This document shows positions 12,640-24,469 of a DNA stretch of 64,000 nucleotides, in pieces. The notes below the pieces were generated by a model. That model searched no databases. It was not told where the DNA came from and worked only from the letters and a program-made list of their open reading frames with translations. Location of the stretch: NCBI GenBank assembly GCA_023238725.1, contig CM041534.1, forward strand, positions 21,946,303-22,010,302. Reading direction: 5' to 3'. A program made the position numbers and the translations under genes. The DNA comes from Scortum barcoo (taxonomy: Eukaryota; Chordata; Actinopteri; Centrarchiformes; Terapontidae). Each line of letters begins with the position of its first letter. The first letter of the stretch is position 1.

Positions 12640-15447
12640 GGTCCGCTAGAAATTAATGAGGCAGTTGATTTGGATAGCATTCGTGGGTAGTGGCCCAATT
12701 ATGAGCACACTGTACTATTAAGTCATTGTTAAAGATGGTTTGCCAAAGATCAGAGAGTGATTATCCCTTTTGTTTGGCCTAGCTCAGTGCAAATACTCAG
12801 TTTGTGTGTAAGAGCTCAGAAGAGTTAAAGCTAGACTGTATTTCATTTCAGGTTTTGTGTTGTCTTTCCTATATTGTTAATCATTTCATAATCCCTGTGT
12901 TTCAGACACGTGCAAGGGTAAAATTTTTGCAAACGTTTGGCAGGAGAATGAGAGAATAAGATTGGAATTCAAAAACATTACACACAGTCCAAATACATCC
13001 GCATTTATCATCATAAATCTACAGAAACAACAGTGTGTTCATGTTTAACATCAGCTAACAACATGTTTGGTCACATGCTCAGATCGAAACTGTCCAGCTC
13101 AGCGATGCTGATCTATACTGGTTTTGATCAATCATCACAACAGTGTGGAGTGCAGCTCCTGTGCAGCATTGTTCCTGTTACGTTTCTGTTCTGCATAACA
13201 ATTTCCAACAGGTGCCCACATATACTCTGACTGCATATTGAGAGAGTCATGTTTGAATGAATCTTTCAATATGCACCTGACATACCAGACACCAGAGCTT
13301 GTGGTTGTGAAACAGAGAGGAAATTGAACACGAACACTAACGAGTGAATTTGATGCTTTGGCTGCTGCGTGAAAGAAGACATTTTCAACGTGATTAATTT
13401 GTGGGTTGAAATGGTTGGTGCTAAATGTACTACGGGTCAAAGGTGAGATGACAATCAGGTCCATTGTCTTGCCTCTGAAATGACCAAGGCTTCTATTGTA
13501 CCGCTTTCCCAGAGATTGTTGGTGCCCTTCAGCTCTGCAGGTTTCCACACTGACCTCCAAACAACCTCTCATCCTCCAGGCTCATAGGGGGCTTTTACAT
13601 GGCTGCCTCTTAATTCTATGCCAACTAGACAAAAGTGAATGAGAGGAGTTTCAGAGCATGGGAAGCTTTCACATGCTGTTTGACAATGCTCTGTCAGGAA
13701 AATTTGTCAGGACAACAAGGTTAAGTGTGACAAGTGCTATCGGCCATGGGAACTTTGTTCGCTTCTCGGGTGTCTTGATTTGTTATTGTTTCATAACGGC
13801 TTCAAGAAGGGGAAGACTTTGAAAGCATACCTCAGGGAGTCTTTTCTAACAGAATACTTTCTCCTCAGAAGTCGACATGGAGATTATGGTTACATTGCTG
13901 CGACTTGGTCTTAAAATCTATTTCTTAACTAAACAGTTTAAGATAACACACGGCGTAAGGCACCGATTTTCAACATGAATAATTCAAGAGGCAGACTCCC
14001 CTGTGTAAGGAGGCTAAAAATATTCCAGTTTCCTAAAAGATTTCCAGATGGAGATCAGTCATCCAGTTCATCAGGAATGAGTCACTGTAAGATCATTTTC
14101 TTCAATCAAGCGAACAAATCTTTAAATATATTCTGCAGTACACAAAAATCCCAATTAGATCATGTGTGGTGAACACATATATTCCAGATGACACTCCGGG
14201 ATTGTTAACTATGTCTAGACAGAGGTTAGGAAGCAACCAATAACTTTCCAAGTGCTTCCAAAGTAGTGAGAACCATCCCCCTCCCCATGTGTTTTTCCAT
14301 CCATTATTGGCGCGATTCTTTCCCTTTTCTTTTCCTTGCCAAACTCCATAAAGTCTATGCTACATTCGAGTTATCTGTCTGGCCAGCATAAGAGAAAATG
14401 GAAGGTTTGAGAAATTCAATGCTCCATGAATAGTTTATCAGTCAAAGAGTTCATGGCTCCAAACAAATCAGGAAAGGTCAAAAGGACAAGGCTGCATATG
14501 GAAAGACGCTTGGTTGCTTAGTCTACCGTGATATTTGCTGAGTTGGCTGAGTTCTTTGGATTTTAACAGAAAAGTGAACAGAAAGTTTCCCTTCTTAGTT
14601 GTCAGTGTTCAGACAGCCCTTCCGGCAAATCAGTAAAATTACAACTACTTTCTGTTGTAAACACAGTTAAAGACAGACATTTGTGTTAAACTTTAACCCT
14701 TTGACCAAGTAAACACACCTAATTTTTGTATTTAGAAATTGTGACCAACATTTTGTGTGCTATCACTTTCAGTTTTACCTTTTTACCTGATATAATGGTC
14801 TCTGTTGGATCGTTTATAATGTTTGATCTGCTGGCTGTTTGTGTTTTTCCTAGATCAATCAATTGTAATCAATCAATCAATATGATTTTTACAAGGACAT
14901 TTGTGTGAAAGAGCCTGTTTGATAAATAGGGATGAATGCCGCCCGTGCATGGCTGACCAATGGTAAGCCTGCTACAACACTGTAAAGCACATGGAAATTG
15001 GTAGCAATCGTTGCTGTATGAAGTCAACCCCATCCCCATGCTCAACTCAACCTCAACCCTCCCCAACCCCCCCCCCACCACACAAACCCAACTCCCAGCC
15101 GAGTCTACAGGGCCGGTGGAGCAGACATATTTCATTTCTACTGTGTCATCTGTTAAAGTCTTCACACTATGAATTCTCTCAGGCGTTTCATCCCCCAGGA
15201 CTCTGTCATGCACAATATAAAAACCACGACTGTTGGGGTCTGGTGAACGAATGACATTTTTTCAAGATCCCCTTAAGTGTACACAGCTGAGACGTGGAGG
15301 AGAGTGAAGAAAATGTAAAATATCTTCGCAAAACAATACCCTATTCTTGGAATGAAAATGGAGTTAGTATTTTAACCACAGCAGGAGAACAGCGAGTTCA
15401 GTGTGAGCAGACGGGGGACTACAGTATAGAAGTGTGTACATCAAAGC
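12640..15447. other. Non-coding stretch, no gene seen
   Basis: The open frame on the minus strand at 13135-13572 (145 codons) has no recognisable domain or repeat. An imperfect (AATC)n run occupies about 14854-14881. A C-rich tract with a run of ten C lies around 15056-15090 (C10 at 15067-15076) and is flanked by shorter C runs. Confidence 0.6.
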
Positions 15448-15640
15448 CAGGGGTCCATAATCTTTTCATCAAGGCGAGCTGGGTACCGAGAGTGGTCACA
15501 GCTGGTTTCTATATGAGAGAGCCACAACACAGAAGCAGAGCAAAGGCATTTTTATTCAACAGCCTTGTGCTCCTCTGTGGATTTTGCATTCCAGTTGGTG
15601 CTGCACTTTCAATATACATGGAAATCATTACAATGTGCAT
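15448..15640 (+). mobile_element. Possible degraded hAT-type element end
   Basis: The block begins CAGGGGTCCATAATCTTTTC and continues with ATCAAGGCGAGCTGGGTACC. This resembles the terminal region of CAGGGGT-type hAT elements common in fish. I found no matching inverted end or target-site duplication downstream, so the right boundary is arbitrary and the call is weak. Confidence 0.25.
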
Positions 15641-17544
15641 AATCACGCTCCTCCCAACAACATCAACAACAACAACAAAGGCCAGTTCGACAGTTCTGGA
15701 AGCTTTTGTACATTTTCATAAAAGCGTCACAACAAACCACACACACACTTAGCCCTGTGGCCCAGGAACAGTCACACTCCTTGGTGTTGTAGTATTATTT
15801 CACTATGTCAGTGATGCCAAATTTGACAGTGGCTAAAAAATCGAGAGTGTAATTTTCCACTAGTTCAGTGAGACGGTGGATGCAAGTAGTTGGGTGCTTG
15901 GAATCTAATGGATCTACTTTAAAGTCCTTCTGGTAAAGAGGAGGGAGAACCTTTCCAAAAATAGTTCAATACTTAACAGATGTTGGTCTGCTGTTTTGTA
16001 TATCAGGAGCAGCGAATCTCTATCTATGTGCCAACACCATGCGAGACGCACAGAGGAAAAATCTATACAGCTGGCTGGTAATAACTTTGTTGTTAATGCC
16101 GGTCCATGGACTGCGATATTAAAAACAAATGGAGTGAAGTTTTAATTTTCATTTTCTCGCCTCCCGCAGAAATCAGCACATCGTGGCGGTGTTATTAATA
16201 AAAGCGTTTCTCTGTTAGGATCATAATATCTATCACTGTAAAACATTATTGCTTTTATTTTTATCATTAGGGGAGAATGTGACAGCAGGGGAAAAGTCTG
16301 ATGTTCAGGGTTTGATCAGAATAACAAGTTTATCTATTGTGCATTCCTTTGATTTTTATTCTAGGATAAACAGATCCAGAGCCATGAAATGTAATAAATA
16401 TTATTTAAATCTCTCCATTTTAACCTCTTGTTCTTTAGAACAACTTTTTGTCTATCTATCTAAACCTTTCTATCAGTTCTGATAACATTGCACTCATTAG
16501 GTAATTACTGAGATTTGGAAACATGTAGAAAATCTGTGTAAGCTGTCAAATGGAGAAAGAAACATGAGCAAATCTTCACAGGGAGGATTTTAACCAAGGA
16601 AAAAAAGCTTTCCTAACCTTAACAAAGTAATTCAAACCACCTTTAATTGGTGCAGTTTTTGTGCCTAAGTCCAACCAGGTGAGAAAAAAATGGATATGAA
16701 TGGTTTTGAAAGTGTTATTTCTAACTGTTTGGAAAACACTGCTCCTGTTATATCAGAAAGCTCAAGTATGGCTCATTTTAAAGGCAATGAGATGAGATAC
16801 TCTGTCATTTAGTTTTATTATTTATTTTTTTTCATTGAAGTTTTTACAGTAAGAAGTTATTTCAACTGATAGGGGCCATAACTGCAGCAAACACAGCTGC
16901 ATGTTGATCTTTATGGAAGAAAAATATTCAAATGTACACACACATGATTTGCTCTGCTTTTAGCGAGTTGGTTTTGACCTGTTTAAGGCCCGTCTTTGAC
17001 CTGGACCAGACTAATGTGCTCTCCCCTGCAGCAATGAGTGAGGAGGGTCTTAAATCCATTGCTGAGGATTGAACACCCTATCCACCCCATGTGTCTGAGG
17101 CTCATATGCTCCTTCAGGGGCCCACACTGACACATAAATTAGAGAGATGTCTTCGGCCATAAAGAAGCCTCTTAAAAGGGAGTGTGGTTGATGCAGCTGC
17201 CTCTCTTTGTTACAAATGCAACCATATATGGAGGCTGCCTCCTTAGGCAAACAATATACTGAATATAACTAAGCCTCTGGGCTAAATTTCCCTTTTGGTG
17301 GGGAGTAAAAGCAATGATAAAGGCAGCAGATGATTCTAACTAATTTACAGGGATTCTGACAAATCCTCCCCAACCAGTGTTACTGTTATATATGTTGCGT
17401 ATACCTTGAAATGGCAGGAAGCAATTGAGAACATTATATAACCTACAAGGCAATTGCTCAGATGGCCCTGTAATTCAGTTATGGCAGCGGCTGAGATAGG
17501 TTTTCCCTCCTCCTCGGTGGGTTCGGTTACTCGTGGTAAAAGCA
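15641..17544. other. Non-coding stretch, no gene seen
   Basis: Contains an (AAC)n run near 15658-15679. Two splice-acceptor-like sites occur (pyrimidine tract plus CAG) near 16170 and 17031, but neither opens into a supported exon. The part around 16020-16210, with TTATTAATAAAAG, is rich in homeodomain-like AT motifs and might be regulatory, which I cannot support further. Confidence 0.55.
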
Positions 17545-17865
17545 AATGTGTCTAGCAGCTGGAAGCATATGGGGTCTCTCCCCTTCTCCGCTTGTATGGG
17601 ATAAGAGCACACAGACGCCAGCAGTGCACAGCTGTCTAGACAAAGGCGGGTGAGATTTGGAGGGAAAAAGCCAATGAAGTTAAACCGGACACCGGGCCAG
17701 GAGGATATATGGTGGCCGGCGTTTGAGAGCGTGCAGAAAATGTGGCCTTCATCCGCTCTGCAAACCGCGAGCTATAGCCACGCCGTCCTAAAGCAGAGTT
17801 CAATAAGCGGCGAAGGAGAGTTATCCGGACCTGTGCAGAGGCGTGAGGCCTAAAAGTGTAACCTT
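17545..17865. promoter_or_regulatory. CpG-rich block, possible regulatory element or orphan CpG island
   Basis: By hand count there are about 17 CpG dinucleotides between 17581 and 17850, close to what base composition predicts, whereas CpG is sparse in the flanks. An open frame of 67 codons starts at 17650 but shows no domain. A donor-like GGTGAG lies at 17647. The block could be a hypomethylated element, an unannotated promoter or first exon, or a conserved non-coding element. No TATA box or downstream coding sequence decides between them. Confidence 0.3.
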
Positions 17866-18529
17866 ACTCCGCAACACATGTTTCCAGGCAGCCTCTCTTT
17901 ACAGGGGGGCTGAGGGGTTGGACGAGGATGGAGGAGTGCAGCTAGCCTGTGTGAACAACAACACTGCACATGAAAGGGAATAGCAAAACACTGGACCAGC
18001 TACTAAGTATGTAACCCAAAAACAGCAACCCCCCAGCAGTGGAGCTGGAACTATAGAACAGCCTGTTCTCTCTGTTGACAGAAAAAAATAATGAGACGGG
18101 AACAAAGGTGCAGATCTATTTTTGCAGAGCCGAGGGTAAAGGCACAATATGTTCAGTGGAGGCCTGTGGTGCATATTTAAAGGGTTATAATTAAGATTTT
18201 TAATGATCTCAATACTCTGTGTGGTCAGATCAGGGCTGGTGATCAATAAATGAGTGAGATTACTGGCGTTCAAACCCCTGTTATAGGTCTGTGCGTACAT
18301 TCAGATTTTGTGCTCAGACTCAATTATCCCAGGCTTTTATCCATATGTAGTCTGCACCACCATTTTGATCCTAGTAGTTATGGACTTTGAGTGCGTTCTC
18401 ATTTTGTTCCTGACAAAGCAGGAAATGAGAGGGAAATGTAAACACAAGTGCACACAAGATCAATGGCTGTAGTAGATGTAAAGAGCATTTGATTTCACAT
18501 TTACTCGATAGCTAAATGTACATAAAAGA
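17866..18529. other. Non-coding stretch, no gene seen
   Basis: Ordinary sequence between two candidate regulatory blocks. The open frame on the minus strand (17899-18300, 133 codons) has no recognisable domain. Confidence 0.55.
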
Positions 18530-18760
18530 GTTCAGCAGGGCAGCTTTGGCAGTCCAGACAGTAAAGCGGACAGTAATGCATCTGGCTAATTTATCTCATT
18601 AGCGGAGAAATGCTCAAGATAACAAAACGCTCACCTGTATCTAAAACAGAGTATTAAAATAATAGCCCAGAAGCGGGCCTATTTTGAGTTCTTACAATTT
18701 CTCTCATTAGGTTTAATTACATAGTTTTCCTCAGCAGAGGGAAAAGCATTACTGAAATCA
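18530..18760. promoter_or_regulatory. Candidate conserved non-coding element rich in TAAT cores
   Basis: Contains several homeodomain cores: GTAATGCA (18573-18580), CTAATTTA (about 18587), and the exact 9-mer TCTCATTAG twice (18594-18602 and 18702-18710), followed by TTTAATTAC. There are no simple repeats or transposon features. The motif density and the repeated CATTAG word suggest a developmental enhancer. This is inference from sequence look only. Confidence 0.3.
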
Positions 18761-19085
18761 TAACAATCTAAATTTGGGCCTGCGAAAATGAGTATTGTCA
18801 GCTCATTTTGTTTTAGCTGTCCTCTGGGCTTTGGAGTCATTTTCAGTGTTTATCATGTGCCCTATCAGCCCACAGCCACTGGGAAAGTGCACACTAGGAG
18901 CCAGCTAAGGTTCTTTCGCTTTGTTCTCAGAGCCAAGAAGCGGAAAGGAAAGACTCAAATCATCTGCTTGTCTTCGTTAGTGTGGAAGCGGAGAGATCCT
19001 ATTCCCTTTTCAAGTGTGATAGCATTAATGCAATGTCAGTGACATGTACTGTGGATGACCACTGAACAGAAACCACAGGAACTTC
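18761..19085. other. Non-coding stretch, no gene seen
   Basis: An 84-codon open frame at 18788-19042 has no recognisable domain. Nothing else stands out before the A tract. Confidence 0.5.
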
Positions 19086-19106
19086 AAAAAAAAAAAAAAA
19101 AAAAAA
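19086..19106 (+). repeat. Poly-A tract (A21)
   Basis: Twenty-one consecutive A residues. A retroposed sequence would leave such a tail, but I see no flanking target-site duplication longer than the partial match ACTTC/GCTTC and no recognisable source upstream, so it is listed as a simple repeat. Confidence 0.9.
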
Positions 19107-21477
19107 GAGCTTCAGTGTTTGTAGAACAAAGTGAAATCAAATAATCCAGCCGTTCTTTGGTGCAGACAGAAGATTGAAGGCAGGAGACTGCCGGTTAAAT
19201 TAATGCAGTTTGTTTAAGCAAAGGTCATTTTTAATATACCGCAGTGATGGATAGATGATATTATTGTTGGCAAGGCTGCGAGCCCAGCTTGTTGATTTAT
19301 GAAACAATCCTTCACACTATGGTCTCAGAGATTACTTCTCTAAAATCCCTCACTTTAACCCACCAGCCAGCACTAAAAAAGCTATCAGCCTTCCACCTAA
19401 GCTCCCAGGACTCAGTTAAAAATCAGTTAAGTAAATCGTGTATAATAATCTGCTAGTGGTGATATTTACCTAATCAGTGGTTCAGTGAACGTCTTTATGC
19501 ACTGGGTCGTTATTTGCTACCTTTGCGGTAGCCTCGACCTACCAGAGTTTGCTATTTGACCGTGTGGGATTCACATTAAGCATTAAACATGTTCAATGGT
19601 CAGTGAGCGAGCACTCGGATTAGTGTTTACAATTCTTCAGCTTAACCGCATACGACGGATGGAAAGCTTTAACTACCTTCAAATCCCCACAGCTCCACAC
19701 CAGCCCACAAACAAACAGCTTCACAACTACTGTGTGGAGGAAACTATAATCTGGGGAATGACAAAAAGATTAGAAAGATGCTTTCTGCTTTACTAATTGA
19801 AAGGTCGGAGGTTGGAACGGTCTGATGAAAGTCTGTTGGTGGTATTGAGAAAGCAGACAGTAATGGCTACCTGCAAATGCCAGCAAAATGAGAGAATGAC
19901 ATGAATATTAACCTACTAGTTAACTACTGACAGGAATCCTTACTGTCAGCTTAAAATGAGTAAATGTAGTTGTACTGAGGATGTTAAGGCAGGCAAATGG
20001 CACAGTCATTTTTCAATGTAGTCTAAATTAATGTTGTATTAACATTTAAAAACAGAAGAATTAGATAATTTTGCAGAGAAAACATAAACCATGAAACTGT
20101 TTCATTCATATATCATAGTCTCTGTGATGTCTCCAAATAGTTGTTTTTATTTTATGTATGCTGGAGCCAGAAAACAGAGTTTTATTGTCAGAGTGACAGA
20201 AAGGCAGTGGGACCAGCCAGTGGAAACCACAGCTGAGGGTCACAGATTGTGACTGTGACCAGCCAGTCAAGCAAACATGCCCCAAAGCACCACGACATTC
20301 TTCACTTCAATGTCTTAAGCTGCTCTTATGGGGAAAAAAACTATTCTGAAAAGCAACTGTGAGGATAACAACTGTGTCAGGTTAAGGTGAGATACCAATA
20401 ATAGTCAAATAACTTAATAACATTCATTGCCTATTGTATTTTTTTTAGTTCTGCATGTTTGTGTCTGTGGTACAGTACCTTTTAGTTAAATATAAAATAT
20501 ATTTAATCATGATGATGATACTGTGAAGAAACATTATGAATTTAAATGCCTAGAACTTTAAAATGTTCACAATTCTTCCTTGCACAGAGCCAATGATTTT
20601 GGTTTTCATCCATCTAAATCCTGCATTATTCCTAAACCTCTGAAAGCCCAAATCTAAATCTGTTATTATATTAACACATTTAAAAGGATTCTGCAGCCTT
20701 GGTGGAGGTTTGTGCTGTCTTAGTGCTTTTAGTGACTATTCTTATCATGCTCAGCAGCTGGATGTAATATATGAAATTTTTGTATAATCTTTATGTATTC
20801 CTACAATGCACACAGTATACGTTTGGAGTTAGAAGTGCTGAATGATTGATTAAAGATGTCAGAAATTGTCCAAAATGGTCATTATCATTACAGATGCCGT
20901 GTCCTAAGTGTCACTTGACCTACATTGTCCTTAATGTTCCTATGTAAGTAGGCTGTAAATTACCCGTCTCACAAAAGAAAAGTTCTTTTTTTCCCCAACA
21001 TGATTTATTGTCTGGGACAAGTTTTGTATCTTAAAGCACTTTTCCAGCTTGAAATAACTTTTTTACCTCTCTACACGAACACCTCTCCTGGAGTTCAGGT
21101 GCAGTCTGTGTCTGACATGAGCTGCCCTGGGGATCTGCTGTCACTACTGGCATCTCGCATTTTTTCCTCAACTGTCAAGATCAATAATTGTAAAGATTCT
21201 TGAAAGTAAGGACCTGAGACATCAATGAGGCTTTCCAGCTTGTTTGTATGTGCAGCAATACAGTTAGAACTGTTTCTCCTTGCTTTACCCAGGGTGTTTC
21301 CATACAGGCTGCAGATTTGGTGATTTTTGAGGTTTTGTTCTGTGATGCACAGGTGAACGACAAACAAAAAAGAACTGAATTAATAGGATGAGGAACCTAA
21401 TGAATAAAGATGAAGGGCTAAATCAATGTTTTAATGAGTATGAAAACAGCATGAATTAAAATGCAGTGGTCTTTCCA
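19107..21477. other. Non-coding stretch, no gene seen
   Basis: No supported gene. At 20238-20260 an 8-bp inverted repeat GGTCACAG/CTGTGACC carries two nuclear-receptor-like half sites. The word GACCAGCCAGT occurs twice (20211-20221 and 20257-20267). Otherwise AT-rich sequence. Confidence 0.55.
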
Positions 21478-21600
21478 TTCACTTGATCTTAACCCAAAAC
21501 ACCAGTTGAAGATCTTAGGTTTCAACAGGGCTCTCAATCAACATATCCAAAAACAAAATTAAGGAACTATATGCCAAAAGCTGTTCAACAAATTCTAATT
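21478..21600 (+). pseudogene. Highly diverged Tc1/mariner-type transposase fragment
   Basis: The start, GATCTTAACCC, encodes Asp-Leu-Asn-Pro, the start of the D/SLNPIEHLW-type motif that carries the third catalytic acid of Tc1/mariner transposases. The next 90 bases line up by eye with the better-preserved fragment at 23958-24135 (GGCTCTCAATCAACAT here against CGCTCTCCATCCACCAT there, each followed by AAGGAACTATA-like or AGGGAAAATCT-like words). The residue corresponding to the catalytic Glu is lost and the frame is broken. It is a dead fragment in the same orientation as the second copy. Confidence 0.4.
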
Positions 21601-22059
21601 TAACTATTCAAATACCCATCACATGTGAGTTGCTTTCCTCATGTTCTGACTTTGCGCCGCATTCCTGTGGAGAGCAGATCGGAAATGGAAGAGACTGAAC
21701 CCAGTGCACAAAGTCTCTCAAAAATAAGAATAAAGAGGCTTTCAGCTGCTCAGTGAATCAGCACTTTGAAGAGAAAAGAACATGTTCATCATTCCCTCCA
21801 TAAACCTGACCAGAGCGACTCCATTTCAAGGCCACCTTACTCTCAAATTTCCTTGTGCGAGCCGCAGCCTTCTGCGACTTGAGTCAGTAAGTCGCGGCAC
21901 CACTACCGCAGATACTGAAGAGGAAGCAGCCGGTGCAGTCCTGAGGCAGGCATCAGTGGAGCAAACAAAAGTAGATGGTTTGTTGTAACCTCAATCTGGA
22001 TATTCAAATATTTAACAGAGCAGATATCAGGACACCTGGGAGACAATTTCCTGTGCGGA
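21601..22059. other. Non-coding stretch, no gene seen
   Basis: Open frame at 21782-21988 (68 codons) without a recognisable domain. The sequence becomes somewhat GC-richer near 21840-21960 (GAGCCGCAGCC, AAGTCGCGGC) but shows no repeat or promoter signature. Confidence 0.5.
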
Positions 22060-22520
22060 GAAATACCTTTTCTTGACAGCAGAGAGACAGACGTTCTTAA
22101 AGCCCATTTTGAGGAGAGCCCGTCAATTCGTGCCCTTCAAAGGCACTTCCAGCCATTCCAGATACAGTGGCAGACAAATTAAATTTCAGCATGAGGGCAA
22201 CCGGCTCTTTCTTCCTCGCTCTGTTTGACGACGCTGTATGAGGTGCTGATTATCTGCCATCTGTTCTTATGGCGGCACCGACTTGGACTGAGCATTATCA
22301 TCATAATTATTTTTAACTGAATCCGTGGCATTATCTGTAATGAGCTGAAATGTCCCGCCATTGGCCTTCGCTTGACAGCTAATTAATAGACCTACATATA
22401 TTCTACTGAAATTCAACTCATTCTGGGAGCCGCCTGCTCTCCAGACTGTCGAATACTGATGCTGAAATGCCCAAAGCCAGCTGACAGTCAGTCCCAAAAT
22501 GAGGCACAATTTGTGAATGG
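22060..22520. promoter_or_regulatory. Candidate developmental enhancer: MEIS/TGIF and homeodomain motifs
   Basis: Three TGACAG cores (22074-22079, 22373-22378, 22482-22487) match the MEIS/PREP/TGIF (TALE homeodomain) site. The second abuts CTAATTAAT (22379-22387), a homeodomain site, giving a compact TALE plus homeodomain pair. TAATGAG (22338-22344), GATTATCTG, CCGCCATTGG (a CCAAT/YY1-like core) and several more AT-rich sites lie between. No simple repeat or transposon signature is present, although Tc1 fragments lie on both sides. Sequence of this look is typical of deeply conserved non-coding elements near developmental regulators. Conservation is not testable here. Confidence 0.4.
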
Positions 22521-23957
22521 GAAAATAAAGTTGGCTCCCTTCAATTATTTAAAAGACTGGAGGCTGAGTCCAACATTCAGAGGATACACGCAGAGAGCTT
22601 TTTGATTCCTGGAAACTAGTCCCAGTTCAGAAACAACACGCCAAAGTTGTCAGTGACACAGAGGAATGACATAGGTGTGACACCATCTTTCAGACACTGC
22701 AGTCGAAATCAATGATATTCCTCAAAACAGTTCAGTGGAATCACATCATAAATATTTACAATAAAAAAAAATACAGATATTTAAATTCAGAACTAGAGAG
22801 CAAAGCAAAGCTCAAGAGAGGAAAAGAGAAGATTGTCAGCTTTTCTGGAAAACGGAGCAGACCTAGTAAAAAAGAAGCAGCTCAGCCCTGGGTTTCTTTT
22901 TTTTATTATTTATTTATTTTTTTTGAACGACAACAGCTATCCAACAACCTCCTCCCAGCTCGGTCCTCATCCACAGGCCATGCCCGTTTATGGGATAGAA
23001 ATTGTCGGGTAGTGCAGAGGTTGAGCAAGGAAGATAGAGAGAGAGAGCGAGACGTAGAGCCTCCTTAATGGCTCAAAGCCAATAAACACATAAATAAACA
23101 TTATTGCAGCAGATACTTTTACAGGGGCAGGTGGTGAAAGGCTGGTTAAGTGGCACAGAAAGCTAGTAAAACACCAGAGTCTGGCCTTTAATCAACTTTT
23201 GGTGGGGCTCTCAGCAGAGATTTGATTAGATGCAGACACCGGGCTCCCTTGTGATGAATGTGGATGGGACTGGGTGCTCTAACTTTCCCACTACCCCCCC
23301 CCAAAACCCCTCAACCGTCGCCTCCCCCTGCCCATCACTCACCGAGGTGCAGCACAAGATGGCAGCTGAGCAGCTTCCCGAGCACATGGATTTCCAACCG
23401 TTTGCCTAGTTGCACCATATGGCGCCGACTATCAGTGTGGGTCCTGCCAGCTTCACAGCACATACTCATAAGTAAACAGAGCAACTGACTGGCTCGTTTT
23501 GCCCGCTGCCGTCAAGGCTGTTTCAGCTGAAGTTTTCCTCTATTGCTGTTTATGCTTGGAAACCTGCGGACAGACTGCTTAAATCCAGTAACTGAAAGGT
23601 CAGGAGCTGCTGTCAGGTATTTTAAAGATATGAAAGAAACAGGGAGTTGTATCTGATATTAAACAAACAGATAAGGAGAATTCGATTACTCATCTCTAAT
23701 AGATAAATGTTGATTAAATTTGCCAAAAAAATGACTGACTGAAGGGTCTGGATTGTGTTAGAACAGCACAAAAAAGTGCTTGCACAATTACCCAGTAACT
23801 AATATAAGTTATGCAGATGGGGTACCTCATTTTTGGCTTCCCGTCACTCCGACTGCACTTAAAACTGATTGAATTCGAATTATTTTTTGCTGGAGAATTT
23901 CATACGAAAACAAAGCTTAACTAAACAGACAAACTAATCAGAGATTGGAATCCGTGC
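22521..23957. other. Non-coding stretch, no gene seen
   Basis: A short GA-rich run is at about 23033-23050. A C-rich run with C10 lies near 23286-23300 and further C runs follow to about 23330. The part 23170-23240 contains CTTTAATCAA and TTTGATTAGA sites and might belong to a regulatory block. Open frames (118 codons at 22712, 76 codons at 23258) lack domains. Confidence 0.5.
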
Positions 23958-24135
23958 GACTGTCAGATCTCAACCCAACTGAACGTCCAATCCTATGGGA
24001 GGTTTTGGCGCGACGTGTCGGGCAGCGCTCTCCATCCACCATCATCAAACCGAGAGAGGGAAAATCTTTTAGTGTGTGCCAATGCGCACAAAAGCTGTTA
24101 TACACAAAGTCAATGTATATGGACGACAAACTCTG
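23958..24135 (+). pseudogene. Tc1/mariner-type transposase C-terminal fragment
   Basis: The frame opened at 23945 reads SDLNPTERPILWEVLARRVG near its start, matching the conserved DLNPIEHLWEVLxRRVRQR stretch of Tc1/mariner DDE transposases. In that family the Glu of NPIE is the third catalytic acid that coordinates metal for strand transfer; here NPTE keeps it. A few codons later QRSPSTIIK agrees with the downstream part of the same family. No upstream catalytic Asp residues, DNA-binding domain or terminal inverted repeats are seen, and the following codons drift away from the family, so it is a non-functional 3' scrap. It has the same orientation as the worse-preserved copy at 21478-21600. 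Confidence 0.65.
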
Positions 24136-24469
24136 TTCTAGGATTATACTGAAATGTTTAGGGAACCCACAGAAAAATGTGCCTTAGAAGAAAACATATT
24201 TTCTTTGGCCTTCCTCTTGTTCCTGTTCCTCACATCTTTAGGTTAATACTGCAGTATATCTCTTTTTTTTTTTGTTTTTCTGTGTCATAATGCTGTGCGA
24301 CAAACAATTAAATAGTATAACTATGTGTATCTTGTAGTGCCAGACTTGTAAAGACATAAACTATAGAAATATTCTGGAGCGCAGCTGGGAGTGGAAGGCT
24401 TTCCTCTGCTACTTCCTGTCAATTTTTTCTGTCATTTTTTAGCGCTTCGTGTCACGTAATGAGGGTAAC
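24136..24469. other. Non-coding stretch, no gene seen
   Basis: AT-rich sequence with a T tract near 24262-24274. No gene or regulatory structure is apparent. Confidence 0.5.

Noticed and set aside
13135..13572. 145-codon minus-strand open frame
   Set aside because: No domain, no splice context and composition like its surroundings; a frame of this length is expected by chance in 64 kb.
16140..16220. Splice-acceptor-like pyrimidine tract plus CAG near 16170
   Set aside because: The following frame runs only about 18 codons to a stop and no donor is found.
19040..19110. A21 tract as the tail of a retroposed gene or SINE
   Set aside because: No target-site duplication, no promoter boxes and no recognisable source sequence upstream.
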